Under the pieces are notes generated by a model. It made no database searches. It had not been told where the DNA came from and was given only the letters and a program-made list of their open reading frames with translations. Shown piece by piece: positions 34,600 through 47,699 of a stretch of DNA of 64,000 nt. How positions within the stretch are numbered: the stretch's first letter is position 1; each line of letters starts with the position of its first letter. The position numbers and the translations under genes are program-made. Source of the stretch: Neoceratodus forsteri (lineage: Eukaryota > Chordata > Ceratodontiformes > Ceratodontidae); the NCBI GenBank assembly GCA_016271365.2, contig CM028131.1, forward strand, positions 173,418,501 through 173,482,500, given 5' to 3'.

Positions 34600-35460
34600 T
34601 CAGGATGTATCCTATCTGATTTTAAGTTTGCATACCTCTTTTCAGTTTGAACTGGAAATTTTTCAGTTCGAACTAAAACTGTTGGTTCATGAACACAAAA
34701 CATTTCTAGTGCAAATCAAAACCCTTGGTAGACGTTTTTCAGTTTGAATGCAGATTGCTTGGTTTGTATAACTCTCTTCCGGTTGAACAACATTTTTTTT
34801 CATTTCACGAACCATTATTTTTCAGTCTGTACCAAAACATTTGGCTCACTAACCAAACACTTTTCCTGTTCAAATAAAGCAATTACTAGTTTGAATGAGA
34901 TTTTCAGTTCATGAACTTAAACATTTCAGTTCAAACCAAAATGTCTTGGTTTGCGAACTGAAGGACTTGGTTCAAACCAATGCACTTCTTTTCAATTCAA
35001 ATGGAAAATTTCATGGTTTAAGAACCATACTTTTTTGGTTCACACTTACAGTCCTGGTTCATGGATAGAAAACCTTTCCAGTTTGAAGCAAAACACTTCA
35101 CAAATGATTTTTTGTTTTAACCTAGGTATTTCAGTTTGTGAACCTAAACATTTTGGTTCAAACCAACATTTTTGGGTGCAAACGGAAACATTTGGTTCAA
35201 ATGGAAATTTGTGGTTTCAAGGAACAGTTACAGTTTTCCAGTATGAACCAAAACACTTTATCAAATGTTGATTGGTTTGAGCCAAGATTTTTTCAGTTTG
35301 CAAATCAAAACATTTTGGTTCACAACTACAGTACATTTTTGATTTCAAAGCTTAACATTCTTGGTATTAGATTTTTCAGTTCATGAACCTAACAATTTCA
35401 GTGTAAACATGCATTTTTGGTTTGCAAACTGTAACAAATTGTTTGAACAGAAAGGTTTAT
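34600..35460. repeat. Array of degenerate palindromic TTGGTTYRAACCAA motifs, block A
   Basis: Dense imperfect repeats of GGTTC.AACC, CAGTTTGAACC and GGTTCATGAAC words, each close to its own reverse complement. Perfect-type 14-mers are at 34,967-34,980 and 35,153-35,166. The unit length is irregular, roughly 30-45 bp. The block recurs about 1.6 kb downstream. No coding potential. Confidence 0.75.
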
Positions 35461-35559
35461 TTTAACTCTTTGCATCCGCAGGAGCTCTCTGAAGTTGCAC
35501 CACTTGTCTCCTGTATACTGTAAACAGTGAATCCTGGGCCTTTCTAAGCAAAATCAGGC

Positions 35560-36095
35560 TATTGTCAGCATGCCACAAACAAATCCTAATAGCTCAAGAA
35601 TTGTAAGTGCTAGACACAAAGTATGAGTGGCAGATTTATTCAGCACAAAATTACCTTTCCAATGGTGGTATGCAACTAATAATACGTAATTTTGTTGTTT
35701 TTCTGTGCTGGTTGAAACAGCAAAAAAAATATTTTTTTTACTAAAATAGGCAACATAAACCATACAAACCACATCATAAACAAATGCGAATAACTCCTAA
35801 AATATACATGATATATGCAAAATATCAGTGGCAAAGTTGTTCAAGCACAAAATTACCTTTCCAATGGTGATATGCAAATAATAATATGTAATTTCATTTG
35901 TTTTCGGTGCTGGTTGAAACAGCAAAACAAAAATATTTTTCCACTAAAATAGACAACATAAGCTATACACACCATACCATAAACAAATGTGAATAACTCC
36001 TAAAGTATACATGATATACACAAAATATCAGTGGCAAAGTTGTGCAGCACAAAATTTCCTTTCCAACAGTGCTATGCAATCAAATATGTATTATA
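35560..36095. repeat. 202-bp tandem repeat, about 2.6 copies
   Basis: The anchor GCACAAAA.TT.CCTTTCCAA occurs at 35,643, 35,845 and 36,047, exactly 202 bp apart. Units share GTGCTGGTTGAAACAGC and AATAACTCCTAAA.TATACATGATAT. Copies diverge by point changes. It lies between the two blocks of palindromic motifs. Confidence 0.85.
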
Positions 36096-36249
36096 TTCTG
36101 TTATATTATATATTAACATATATAAGTGACGTCTCCAGACGTTGTAAGGGCACACAGGAAGTCAGTAGCTGACTTCTGTAGGCGTCCTCAGGACACACCA
36201 GTGTGTTTTACTGACAAATACAGGTGTCTGCTAGGAGACAATGAGTTAA

Positions 36250-36980
36250 GCAAGTTACAAAGTTCCAGTGCAAACCAAAATACTTTAATAAGCATTGGAC
36301 AGTTTGAGCTGAGATTTTCAAAACCCTTGGCAGGTGTTTTTCCATTCAAATACAGATTGCTCAGTTCATGTAGCTCTTTCCAGTTTGAACTGCAATTCTT
36401 TCAGTTCAAAAACCATAATTTTTCAGTTTGCACCAAACAATTTGGTTAGTGAACTGAAAACATTTCCAGTTTGAACCAAAAGAACTTAACAAGACAGTTC
36501 CAGTTTCAACCAAGATTTTCAGTTTGCAAACCTAAAAAATTCAGTTTGAACCAACATGTTTTGGTTCATGAACTCAAACATTTGGTTTGAACCAATACAA
36601 TTCTTTTTCAAATTAAAATGTTTTTGGTTTGTGAGCTGTAATTTTTTTGGTTCACACTTACAATTTTGGTTCCTGAGGAGCAAACCTTTCCAGTTTGAAG
36701 CAAAACACTCCAGAAGTGATTTTGGTTTGAACCTAGATGTTTTAGTTCATGGATCTAAAAATGTTGGTTTGAACCAACATTTTTGGTTCACAAACTGAAA
36801 CATTTGGTTTGAATAGAAATTTCTGATTTTAAGCAACAGCAAGTTTTCTAATGAGAACCAAAACACTTTGGCAAACTTTGATTGGTTTGAGTCAAGATGT
36901 TTCAGTTTAAAAATCAAAACATTCTGGTTTGCAACTCCATTTTTAATTTGCAGGCTTAACAATCTTGGTGTAAAGTGAAA
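36250..36980. repeat. Array of palindromic TTGGTTTGAACCAA motifs, block B
   Basis: Aligns with block A at an offset near 1.6 kb (AAAACCCTTGG at 34,720 and 36,321; CCAGTTTGAAGCAAAACAC at 35,078 and 36,690). 14-mers lie at 36,582-36,595 and 36,764-36,777. Suggests a segmental tandem duplication of the array. 36,980-37,320 holds nothing recognisable. Confidence 0.75.
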
Positions 36981-37319
36981 TGTTCACTTCAAATCAAAAT
37001 TTCCAGCTCATAATGAGAAAAGAACAACTTAAGCACAGCAAATATTTTACAGTTTATTTTGGCCATGTTTTAGATATAGTTATACTTCAAACATGTTTGA
37101 TCCCAGTACAGAAATGTCATGAATTGTTGCATCATAACAAGTTAGTACTATTTACTGCCATGTTATACAGTGAGATTGTCACCCAGTCAAGATTTCATGC
37201 AAAGAAACCAAAAAAGTACATTTGCATGAAATTCTGATTTCTGTATATCAATGTCAGTTATTTATATTTCTCAATAAATTATTGTCATGTTAAGTAATAT
37301 ATTACTTTTTATATTAGCA

Positions 37320-38860
37320 GAATTCTAAAGCAGCTAAGAAAGGACCACTGATAGTCTTTTTATGCAAATCATTAGAAATGAGTGTGGTCCCAGCAGACTG
37401 GAAGAGGGTGAATGTTGTCCCTCTCCATAAGAGCGGGAGCAAGGAGGAGGGTGGTAACTATAGGCCAGTCAGCCTAACCTCAGTGGTAGGAAAACTGATG
37501 GAATCATTACTCAAGGAAAGGATTGTAACATACCTTGAATCCAGCAGAAAGCAGGATCCAAGACAGTATGGTTTCATGGCAGGCAAGTCTTTTTGAACAA
37601 ATGTGATAGATTTTATTGACTGGGTGACAAGGGAGATTGATCAAGGAGGAGTGGTAGATGTGGCCTACAAGGATTTTAGCAAGGACTTCAATTCTGTCCT
37701 GCATAAAAGGCTAATTTACAAATTGAGCAGCCTGGAAGTCAGATCCAGGGTTGTTAACTGGGTTAGAAATTGCCTGAGTGGTAAGACACAAAGAGTGGTG
37801 ATGAATGGAGTTCAGTTTTAGAAAGGGAGGGGACCAGTGGGGTGCCTCAAGGATTGGCACTAGGCCCAATCCTCTTTAATGTCTTCATAAGCAACATTGC
37901 CGAGGTGCTGGAGGGGAAGATGTGCCTCTTTTTGGATGGCACAGAGATCTGTAACAAGGTAGACACACCAAGGGGTGGAAAGAATGATAAGGGACCTGGG
38001 CAAGCTGGAGGATTGGTCAAGTTTATGGCATTTGAGATTCAATGCAAAGAAGTGCAAAATTATGCATGTAGGTCATGGGAACCCAAGAGAGGAATACTCA
38101 GTGCGTCTGTGTGTGTGGGGGGGGGTACTGTCGGCCACCAAACAAGAGAGGGATCTAGAGATAATATCTTAGGAACTAAAGGTGACTGGACAGTGTGAGA
38201 AGGCTGTTAGATGGGTCAATGGGATGTTGCGGGAACAAAGGGATCACAAGTAGAAAAAAGGAGGCGGAGATGTCACTATACAGATCATTAGTGAGACCTC
38301 ATCTGGAGTACAGAGGCCAGTTTTGGAGGCCACATCTCAGGAAGGACATAGACAGAGTGGAGGTAGTCCAAAGAAGAGCTACAAAAATGGTACAGGGGCT
38401 CCACCATAAGTCATATGAGGAGAGGCTGAAAGACTGCAATATGTATTCTCTAGAGATGTGAAGACAGAGAGGAGGGACATGACAGAGACATATAAATACC
38501 TTAACGGGATCAATAATGGAAAGGAGGGAAGCATCTTTCAGAAAAAAAGATGGACAAGAATTAGGACCCTTGAGAAGAAGTTGGAGAGAGGAAGAATTAG
38601 GTGTATTATGAGGAAGTATTTTTTTACAGAGAGGGCGGTGGTTGCTTGGAACAGCCTCCCTGCAGGGGTGGTAGGGACAAAAATGGTGGAGGAATTAATA
38701 AATGTATGGGACACACACAAGGGAACCCTAGAAAAAGGGAAGAGTAGGAAAGCAGCAGATCAACTGCAGTCTCGAGCATAAGTTAAAGATAGAAGAAATA
38801 GGTAGACTAGATGGGCCAGGCAGTCCTTATCTGCTCACAGAGTCTATGTATCTATTTATC
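37320..38860 (+). mobile_element. CR1 LINE, 5'-truncated, RT to 3' end
   Basis: In order: VPADWKRVNVVPLHKSGS, GNYRPVSLTSVVGKLMESLL, DPRQYGFMAGKSF, FIDWVTREIDQGGVVDVAY.DFSKDFN (palm A altered), GPVGCLKDW for the GVPQGS block, CLFLDGTEI where FADDT is expected (catalytic Asp pair lost), RFNAKKCKIMHVGHGN, then the tail QRRATKMVQGL and MRKYFFTERAVVAWNSLP. The 3' UTR ends GTCTATGTATCTATTTATC. Several stops and frameshifts. Confidence 0.88.
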
Positions 38861-40990
38861 TAGGTAGCATAAAATCACAATTCCTGGAGCAAATTTATAA
38901 ATAAATCATTTTGGGACTTTTGCATGAAATTGTGATCTGAACTACAGGAATATCACAAACTCTTTAAACTAATTATCATGATTTACTGTCATTTTATGCA
39001 ATTGAGATTGACACCAAATACTTATTTTCAAAACAAAAAAAGATAGAAAAAAAACCAACTATGTTGGCTGCATGAAATCCAGATCATGACGTTAGACAGG
39101 GTACTTTTGGAAGACTTCATGCATCATCATTGTTTTTCTGATCTCATTGCATATGCTTGTGTGTTTCTAACTCTTCTATGAATTCAACAGTATATTCTAT
39201 TAACTACTCAGACATATGGGGCCCTTTTCACAAAAGTTGGTGCAAGCTGCACTGATCACCAGTGCACCAGGGACCCTGCATATGATTCACTATTGGGTAG
39301 GGTCCTGGTGGCAATGTGGACCCCCCAGACATGATCTCTGTCTTAGTAGAAAATATCACATCCCTTATAGTCTCACTGCCCCCAAGCCCTGACACCCTTG
39401 TAATAAAAAAAAATACATACCTGGGGGCTAGTGCCTCCCTAGCCCCAATCCCATTCTTATTACTGTAACCACATCCCTTGTGGTCTAATAGATCACATCC
39501 ATATCCCCCATCTTCCCATATAATTTAAATATATCCTTTCCTGGTGGTAAAAGACTTTTTTTTTTCTACATTTCAATGTTAACAAGCCATAACTCTATCA
39601 ATGTTTGCAACTACTGCAAAATCTATATATCAAAAGAAAGGCCCCAATGAATACTACAACAATAATACATAATACCCTACAAAAGAATTCATGGGGCCAT
39701 TTAAAAACATAAAAATGTAAAAATTAAAATTCCTATAGGATATCACTGAAAATTTAACAAGCTGCAACTCCGTCAGTCTTTGGAGTTAAGGGACAATCTA
39801 TATATCAATAGAAAGGTCTCAGTGAGTATTACAAGACTAAGCCCTTAAGAAATAATAAATGAAAATGAACATATGAAAAACATTAACAAGCAAAAATGAA
39901 AATTCCATAGCATAACATGACAACTTTAAAAGCTTAACTCTGTCCCTCCCTCCCCCAAAAAAAAAAATTACAATCAAGCAGTTAAATTGCTTTTCTGGAG
40001 GAAAGCAAATGTTGCAGTGTCTAGTTGTACTGATCCATGACTTGTTTTGTGTGTCACACAATAGAGTTTTGTACATGCAGTTTGCGAATGTTTGCTGTTT
40101 TATTTTATAGTTACAGTGCCTTCAATGTGAGTGCTGTGTAAGATTGGCATGAGCTGCTCCCATCACATACCCCCCTTTCCAAATCAATGAACATCACAGT
40201 TCTCCAGTTGTAAATCAGTACCAACATGACTCATCCTGACAAACTGTGAATCCCTGTGCACTAGTGAACTACCCACAATTCAGACTGTGTTTCTGAAGCT
40301 TTCTGCCATGGCCAAATCTTCTTACAGAAACTGCAAGTTCTAGGCATTCAAAATGTGTGTAGCTCAACAACAGTCAGTAATGACTGAATGAATTCTTTCT
40401 CTAGCTGCACTGTAATCTAATTACAGCAGAAAAAAAATCATCCAAGTCATCATATTATTGTTTTAAACTCCAGTGCACAATTAAATTTTATTTTTAAAAT
40501 GTTATTTAAACCATTGTCTCCATTTGCTGATCAAATTGATAAGTGCACCTGTTCTGTCCACTGATTGGATAAACAAATGAAAATTTACACAGACTCTAGA
40601 GGGAGAAATATTATATAATTGGCACAGCATTAGTGAGAAAAATTTCAAATACTCCCATTGGCTGCTGCCACAAGTATTTCTACTTTATGGTGACTATTTT
40701 CTTTCCTTTTGCATCTCACATCCTAGGTGGTTGTACTGTTAAAAAAAAACAAGAACTGTTTAAATAGTTTAAAAAACATATTTTTAGAAAAAAATAAGTG
40801 GCTTCATGGAAATAGTGGTTTGTGGCTATGTAATTTAATAATCAATGGTTGCTTACAAGTTGCTGAAGTGATTTTATAGATGGTAGTAATAGACAATATT
40901 GAAGAAAGTACTATGTTTATAAGAAAAATAGGCAGTCAATACCCCAGCAGTGTAAGTGCTCTAAATAGCCTTATTTGTTATATCTGTATG
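38861..40990. other. AT-rich stretch without genes
   Basis: No coding element. About 39,575-39,935 holds two to three degenerate tandem units of roughly 155-160 bp (AACAAGC..AACTC.GTCA and ATCTATATATCAA.AGAAAGG words). 37,190-37,230 and 38,900-38,935 share a GCATGAAATT.TGATCTG-like word. Nothing further is supported. Confidence 0.6.
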
Positions 40991-40995
40991 TTTCT

Positions 40996-42966
40996 TTTTT
41001 TATAATTCAGAGTTTATTGAGTTTAGAACAACAAGCATGAATACAAAAAATTATTAATAACCAGACAAAAAAAGTCACAATAACAAGAACAAAGGAACAA
41101 AAATCTCAGAAAAAACTAAACAATCCCCCACCACCCATCTCACTAACCACCCTCCACTTTTGCAGAGCACAGCCTTGGAACTAAAGCCCCTTCCCCCCAT
41201 CAGACCGAGGAAAAGAAAAAAGCATTTCACCATACCATTCCTTGTACGGTGGGGTACTAGCATTCTGCCAGTGCCATAGAATGATTATCTTAGCTGCCAT
41301 ATAGGTCATAGCTATGTGTGCTTTGTGGTGGCCAAGTAATGAAAGGGGATAATTCCAGACCACACAAATCTTAGGAGTGAAGGAGTCCTCCAATCCCAAG
41401 AGATGATCAAGGGAGGCCTTGATACGGGACCATAAGGGGGCCACCCTAGGACAGTCCCATAACATATGATAGAGGTGACCATCTGCAGTGCCACAACGAG
41501 TATAGGCAGGCATATCTGAGTGTCCCATTTGGAACATGACAATAGGGGTATAATAAAGATTTTGCAAAATATGAAACTGGGTCCAGTGGTTCTGGTCTTT
41601 CTTAATAAATTTGAACAAGTTGCACCAGACATGCTTCCAGTGGTCTGGAGCTTCTGGCCAATGGAAAATCTGCTGCCAATAAAAACAGATACCTGACAGG
41701 GTGTCAGGAGCAAGGTACTGTAGACAAGAGTACATGCCAGCTACCGAATGAGGCTGACCAGCCAATGACAATAACTGGGAGAGAGGCTCTTCCACAAGGG
41801 AGGCCTCCAGGGAGCACCCAAACATTGAAGTGAGGGAAGTCACCAGTTGCCAGTATTTAAAAACATGGAAAGTGGGGAGTACAAAAAGTGCTTGAAGCCA
41901 GAAGTGGGAGATAGGTTTCCTATTTTCTATTAGAGAGGAAATGGAAACATTCACTAACTGAGGACAGAAAGCTACTGGTAACCAGCGCCCCCCCATCCTG
42001 ATATTGGGGTTAGCCAGGATAGGTTAAGATAGTGACCAGGACCAATCCATCCACTGCAAGTGTTCCAGTTGTAACTTAGCTTTGAGAGATCAAAGAAGCA
42101 GAGGAACATGGGCAATGACTGATAACCAGGAAGGGTTAACATGCAGAACACTAGCACAGGAGACACCAGTGGACTGGCACAGCTGAGAATCAATGTTGAG
42201 CAAAAGAGGAAGGTAGTCCCCATCCCCATGCTCTATGAAGGGCATTCCCCAATGCAGGAATTTAGTAGCATGGAGTGCTAAATACTACAGATAGAAATAA
42301 GGAAGGTGTAGGCCACCCAGGTTCCTGGAAAAAGTAAGTTTAGTGTAAGCCTACATGACTGCTCCCTCCCTCCAGAGGAAATGATTCAAGAGCCTCTGCA
42401 ACAAATTGAACCAGGCCTTGGGGAGATGGACCTCAAGCATCCCCATTGGATAAAGCAGCCAGGGAAGAATATTGATCTTAAGGATGTGGAAATGGTCCAA
42501 AAAAGTCAATGAGAGAGAAGACCATCTAGTGAAATCATCTTTAATCACCTGCAGCAGGGGTGGTATATTTAGAGGGACCAGACTGGAGAGGTGGCGAGGC
42601 AAATAAATCCCTAGATATTTGAAAGCCTTGGGTTTCCACAAAAGGCCCAAATATGCAATATCTTGCTTGAGAACTAAAGCATTGAGGGGCATGACGTGAG
42701 TTTTATCGAGATTCAGCCTGTACCTCCCTAACCTGGATTAGGCAACAATTTCAGCCAGAGTGGTGGGAATGGAAGTTGCTGAGTTATCAACATGGAGCAG
42801 CACATCATCTGCATAAGCAGATAATTTGTAATGCTCCCCCACAACCAGTATACCTTGGATAGCAGGAGAGGCTTGCAGGCACCAAGCAGGGGGTTATAGG
42901 TGCACATTAAACAAAAAAGGGGAGAGAGGACAGCCCCACCTCATGCCCCAGCCTAGAGAGAAATTT
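40996..42966 (-). mobile_element. L1-clade LINE, 5'-truncated
   Basis: 1.97 kb on the minus strand, flanked by ctgta(t/a)gtttct at 40,984-40,995 and 42,967-42,978 (one mismatch). The 3' end has AATAAACTCTGAATTAT and poly(A). It keeps RT from GCPLSPFLFN (about 42,925), YADD at 42,804-42,815, YLGIYLPRHL and RWSSL....DHFHILKINILPWLLYP, and the C-terminal region 41,996-41,181 with CGTADGHLYHMLWDC. It differs from the other two L1 copies, so it is another subfamily. Confidence 0.85.
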
Positions 42967-43189
42967 CTGTAAGTTTCTGCTGTTTCAATGGCTTCAGTAC
43001 TGTTTAAAAAAAATGTTTTTCGTTTATGACCCACATTTCTGGTTAATGAGGTGAGTTTTGGGTCACAAGAAAAATGCATATAATACTGGTGCGAACTGAA
43101 AATTGGTCTGTGAACCAAAAAGGCGAGTTGTAAACCAAACATTTTTAAAACCTTGAAAATTAAAAAAAAAAAAAAAAGCATGATGGCAT

Positions 43190-43722
43190 TGACATCTTTG
43201 CAAGAAGGTTTGTGAAACACAACTTCATCTGATAGAAAGAAGCATCAACAGAGACATAGCAGGTATTTTAAATGCGCTACCAGTTCTGATAAACACAATG
43301 CAGCAAAACCTCTTAAGGCTGCTGCATTGTCTATACCTAAACCAGCACATAAGCAAAACAAATATGTAACAGTAAATAAAAAACACATTACTTCAAAAGT
43401 AACAAGCAAAAGACAACAATCTAAAAATATAGCAAGATTACATGTGCAAGCAATTTTTGAAAACTGTATTTCAAGAAATTGACATCAAAATCAAGAACTA
43501 AAAGGACAATTTCTGTTATAATGAGGCATATAGCCAAGAATATTAAGACTAAAATACAACTGATGAAATTCCATCTCAAATTTAAAAATGTTGCATAGAT
43601 GGTGAGAAGTGTTAGAAGCAAATTATGGCAACATTGTAAAAAGATGATTTCCATACTGCAAAGATCTATTTTGCAAATCAGCAAAATTCTTCAAGAGGTT
43701 CCGTACCTTACCAGACACAATT
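43190..43722 (+). pseudogene. Probable Helitron-type protein, N-terminal fragment
   Basis: A basic open stretch on the plus strand (about 43,220-43,480) with HQQRHSRYFK, AAKPLKAA and KRQQSKNIARLHVQAIFE words, then frames with stops to 43,722. Lys/Arg-rich N-termini of this kind occur in Helitron helicase-type proteins. I link it to 47,700-49,290 only because the LINE between them interrupts otherwise similar sequence. Weak call. Confidence 0.35.
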
Positions 43723-43724
43723 TA

Positions 43725-46700
43725 TTTATTTTTTTATTTTATTTAAACAGCAGTTTGGAAAACCTTTGAGCCATAGGCTCATTTACAAAGGTACCTTGTC
43801 ACGGTAAGACAAACCAAAATACACAGTATAGCAGTACAACACATAAGTATAACAGTAAAATTAAGACATAGATACAAACAAGCTGGTACAGGTAGGATGG
43901 ATGCAAACAATACCAGAGTTGTCGTCCTTAGCAGCTTAGTAATAAGCTTTGTCATAAGTATTGAGTACTGCTTTGACTAGTAGCAGTTACAGCATCAGGT
44001 GTTAATAAGGTGGTTACGTAAGGAAGTTTTGAAGCACGATATAGTTGGAGCTTTGGAAATGGAGGGGGGCAGTGTGTTGAACCAGGAGTGGGCCCTAAAG
44101 CTGAAGGCTCTTTGGCCGTGAGAGGTCCTAGCTCTAGGGATAACAAGAGAGTTTTCCCAGAGGTCCGAGTATGAACTAGTGGGACAGAGCGAGATGGTGG
44201 TGGTCAATCCTGGTGGGGAAAGCCCAAGGAGGGTCTTTTTGTAAGGGTACAGGTAAGATATTTGAGGCGCTGTCGAGACTCAAGTACCAGCGCTTTAGCA
44301 TACAGTAGACAGGTGTGTGTCATCCCAGGTGCTCCAGTAATTAACCTGCAGGCCTTATTCAGAGTAGTGCTAATTTTATGGAGTGGTCTGACCAGCAGCA
44401 CCACTACACCGGCAGTCCAGAGTCCACTAGGGACAGGATAGAGGAGGATCATGAGATGAAGAGCTCTCGGGGAGGCAGTGTTTATACCGATGTAAGATGC
44501 CCAATCAGATATTAGTGGCAGTGGCAGTGGCTAGGGCAGTGATGTGTCCATGGAAGGAGAGGGAGGGGTCAAAATGGATCCCTAGGTATTTATTGGAGCA
44601 AACTTGTTCGAGTGGGAATGAGGACCCAGAGTGAATGAGGAGTTTGAAGTTGCAGGACTTGTTTTGGGGATGAGTGAAGAACATGGTTTTGGTTTTTTTA
44701 AGATTTATCACCAATCTATGTTCCTTGAACCAGCCTCGGCTTCAGTGAAGGACTTCTGCAACGAGTCCTGGAGGCAGTAGGGTTACGCTTGAGGCAAAGA
44801 TGACTGCATCATCAGCGTATCAATAGAATGTTCCCCGAGCAAGAGCGTGGAAGGGTGTTAAGGTAAAGAGAGAATAGTAAGGGGCCCAGAATGGAGCCCT
44901 GGGGAACCCCAGAAAAGATGGGACAGATGTCTGAGTAGGTCCCATTAATTTTACATGCTGTGAGCGGTCAGACAGATAACTGGTGCACCAGGACAGGCCC
45001 AGCAGCAAAACCAGAGAGACTAAGGCATCAAGAAGAAGGGGTGGAGACAGTGTTGAAAGCTTGAGAGGTCAATGAAGACAGCACCAGCCAGAGAACCAGT
45101 GTCTAAGGAGGAGTGGAGAAAGTTGGAGAACCCCTAGAGGGCTGTGTTGGTACTGTGGCCCGCCCGAAGCCATGCTGCCAGACAAAGGACATTGTAGGTG
45201 GAGAGGTAGTCAGAAATTTGAGAGGCCACCACTTTTCCAAGGCCTTGAGAGAGAGAGAATGGAGATCGGTCGATAGTTTCCAGCCACAGTCCTATCACCA
45301 CCTTTAAAGATAGGGGTGACAGTGGTGACTTTCCAGGCAGTTGGAACCTTCCCAGGCAAAAGAGAGTGGTTGATGAGGCATGTGATCGGGTAAGGACTGT
45401 GTCTAAGACCAGCCATAGGATACACGGATCCAGGGTGTCACTGCCTGTACTATTACTCTTGAGGGCAGTGACAGAGTCGCCAAGTTCTTGGGCAGAAACA
45501 CGAGGCGGAGGAGAAAATAAGGGAGAAAGATTTGCGGCAGGTGCTGGGGAGGAGGGTCAAAAAATTTGTAGGGAGGATAGGGCTAAGGTCAGTGAATGAG
45601 GTGTTGAGGTGGTTGGCTATGAGGGCTGGGTCTGAGGAGATCACACCATTAATGTTGATCTGGTGGGTGGGGGGGAGTGTGCACTCCCATTTAACTGTTT
45701 AATGTTATCCCAGAAGGTTCTGGGATTCCCCCATGAGGCAGTGAGTGAGGACCGATAGTGCTCAGACTTGGCCTTTCTGATGGCCCGAGTGCACTTGTTT
45801 CGGGCGGCAGCATATAACCGCCTGTCATTGGGCCAGCCAGTCTCAATGGCACGGTGCCATAGGTTGTCCTTATGTTTGAGCTGGTGGATCAAAGCTGGGG
45901 TAACCCAGGGGGCATTCTTCCTTTTAGAACGGTGGGTCAACACTGGGGTAAAGATATCACAGGCATTATTAAAAGTTTGGGTAAAGAAGGAGAGAGCTGT
46001 GTCGATGTCAGGAGTTGCCTGTATAGGAGACAAGTCAATTTGGGACAGAAGTTCCTTAAGTTTTATCAATCCACCAGGTATTAGACGCCGCCGGCATGTG
46101 GACTGTGCTATGGGTTTGGGGACTGAGGTTGACCAGTGGAATAGAATGGGGAGTGATCGCTGAGAGAGTCTGGGAGGACTTGTACATTGGGGATCTGATT
46201 AGGGCGGTTGGTGAGTACCACATCAAGCAGGGTACTGGAGCCTCTTTGGGGTTAGTCCTGGTAGGGTGGGTAACTAGTTGCATTAGGTCTATGCAGAAAA
46301 GGAGTCTCGGGTAGAGGAGGAGGAGGGGCTGAGCCAGTTGACATTTAAGTCACCCACCAGAATTTGATCAGCGGAAGGAGGTAGAGAGGTAAGGTATTCT
46401 GTAAGAGAGGCAATGGCCTGCGTTTGGTCCCTGGGGGGCACGTATGCAGTAGTCAGATAAAGGGGTCCGTTTAAAGGGTCAGGGGTTAGTTTCAGCGTAA
46501 GCGCCTGGGCCCTGGAGTCAAGGATGGGAGTGGGCAGGGCTAGCATGGGGAGAGATTCCTTGACATAAATAGCAGCAGCCGCCGCCTCGTCTCCCAACAC
46601 GGTCGGACCGGAAAAGGGTGAAACCAGGAAGGGAGACTAGGGAGTCAGGGGAGGATTTTGACAGCCAAGTCTCAACCAGGGTGATGACATCAGGGTTAAT

Positions 46701-47440
46701 TGATGTGACCAGGCATTGTAGTGAGTCAAACTTTTTTAGGAGGCTACTGATATTCATGGAGACCATGCATAGGCCTGTGGTGCAAGTTGGGGAGCTCCTG
46801 GGAACCGGGCCAGGGTTTGATGAATGTTCCCTGACAGGAGTAGTAGCATGACTAACACCCTGGCTGGGGAGATGGTGAGAGGTTTTCCCACGATTGACAT
46901 GAGAGGGAGGGGAGGGGAGACTAAGGGAGCAGGGGGTGGGCAGGGAGGTACAGGAGGGGAAAGCAAGAATAAGAAGACACCCAGATGTGCCTGAGGTGAA
47001 GAGAAAGCTAGGGGGAGGGCAGGGGGGACGGGGACACACAGAGGTCCCAAGGGGCAGGAGAGGAGGTTCAGGAGCAAGGGGATGGAGGGGTGCCAGGGCA
47101 CAGTGTGAACTAGCAGATGGGTAAGTGGATAAGTGCACTGCTAGTGGGGAGAGGCACAGGCAGAGCGTGAGGCAGGGCCAATACATTGTGGTGAGCAAGA
47201 TCCCAACGAAGTAGTGCTGTACAGGTAGGAGTAGGAAGTAGTGAGGGAGCATAGGTCCCTCTAGTGGCCAGCAGGTATAACCTGCAAATGGGAAAGTGGG
47301 GAGATAGGTTCTGGGCAACAGGACGTGATATCACCGGATGTGATGTCACGGGTGGATCTCAATTGACAGCCGCCTGGGTGGAGGGGTGGTTGGGGCGGCA
47401 GGGTGACGCGCCAAGCGCTGTCGGCTAGCACCCTCTGCAG
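43725..47440 (-). mobile_element. L2/Rex-like LINE (copy 1), minus strand
   Basis: Same family as 60,560-63,960: the 3' ends share ACAAGGTACCTTTGTAAA..GAG and a TTTATTTA tail. The 5' end, near 47,440, is uncertain. It encodes endonuclease and RT on the minus strand in broken frames. I see no clear target duplication. Confidence 0.85.
43995..46760 (-). pseudogene. L2/Rex-like ORF2 (endonuclease and RT), copy 1
   Basis: From 46,760 down: MNISSLLKK and LVETWLS (endonuclease start), LTTAYVPPRDQ, LVGDLNVNWLSPSS (46,600-46,289), an SDHSP-like block, linker WVTPALIHQLKHKDNLWHRAIE, VTPIFKGGDRTVAGNYRPISIL (RT fingers), palm A lost in stops, YADDAV intact at 44,808-44,819, NLKKTKTMFF, YLGIHFDPSLSF, then the C-terminal block (44,452-43,995) with ARTSHGQRAFSFRAHSWFNTLP. 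The preceding proline-rich open frame (47,318-46,760) may be leader. Non-functional. Confidence 0.85.
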
Positions 47441-47699
47441 GCGTCCAGATGAAGAGAAGAGGCTCTTTACCCTCAAAAGTTATCAGGCTGGAGATTTGGC
47501 TCCTCAGCTACTCAGGTGAGCTGCTTGTGCTTCAGTTGCTTGATTGTCCCGAGTGCCTAGCTTGGGGAGCTGCCTATGTTGTGGAGAAACAAAGCCTCTC
47601 ATTACTATGCAGCGGAGAATATGTTGTGACTTTCACAAAGGAGCTCCACTCTAAGCAAACAGGGCTATTCCAAAATGAGGTCACACTAGGACCCAGCTA

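Noticed and set aside
43690..47470. Target duplication for the L2/Rex-like LINE copy 1
   Set aside because: AAGAGG.TC and TACC words occur near both edges, but they do not align as a clean direct repeat.
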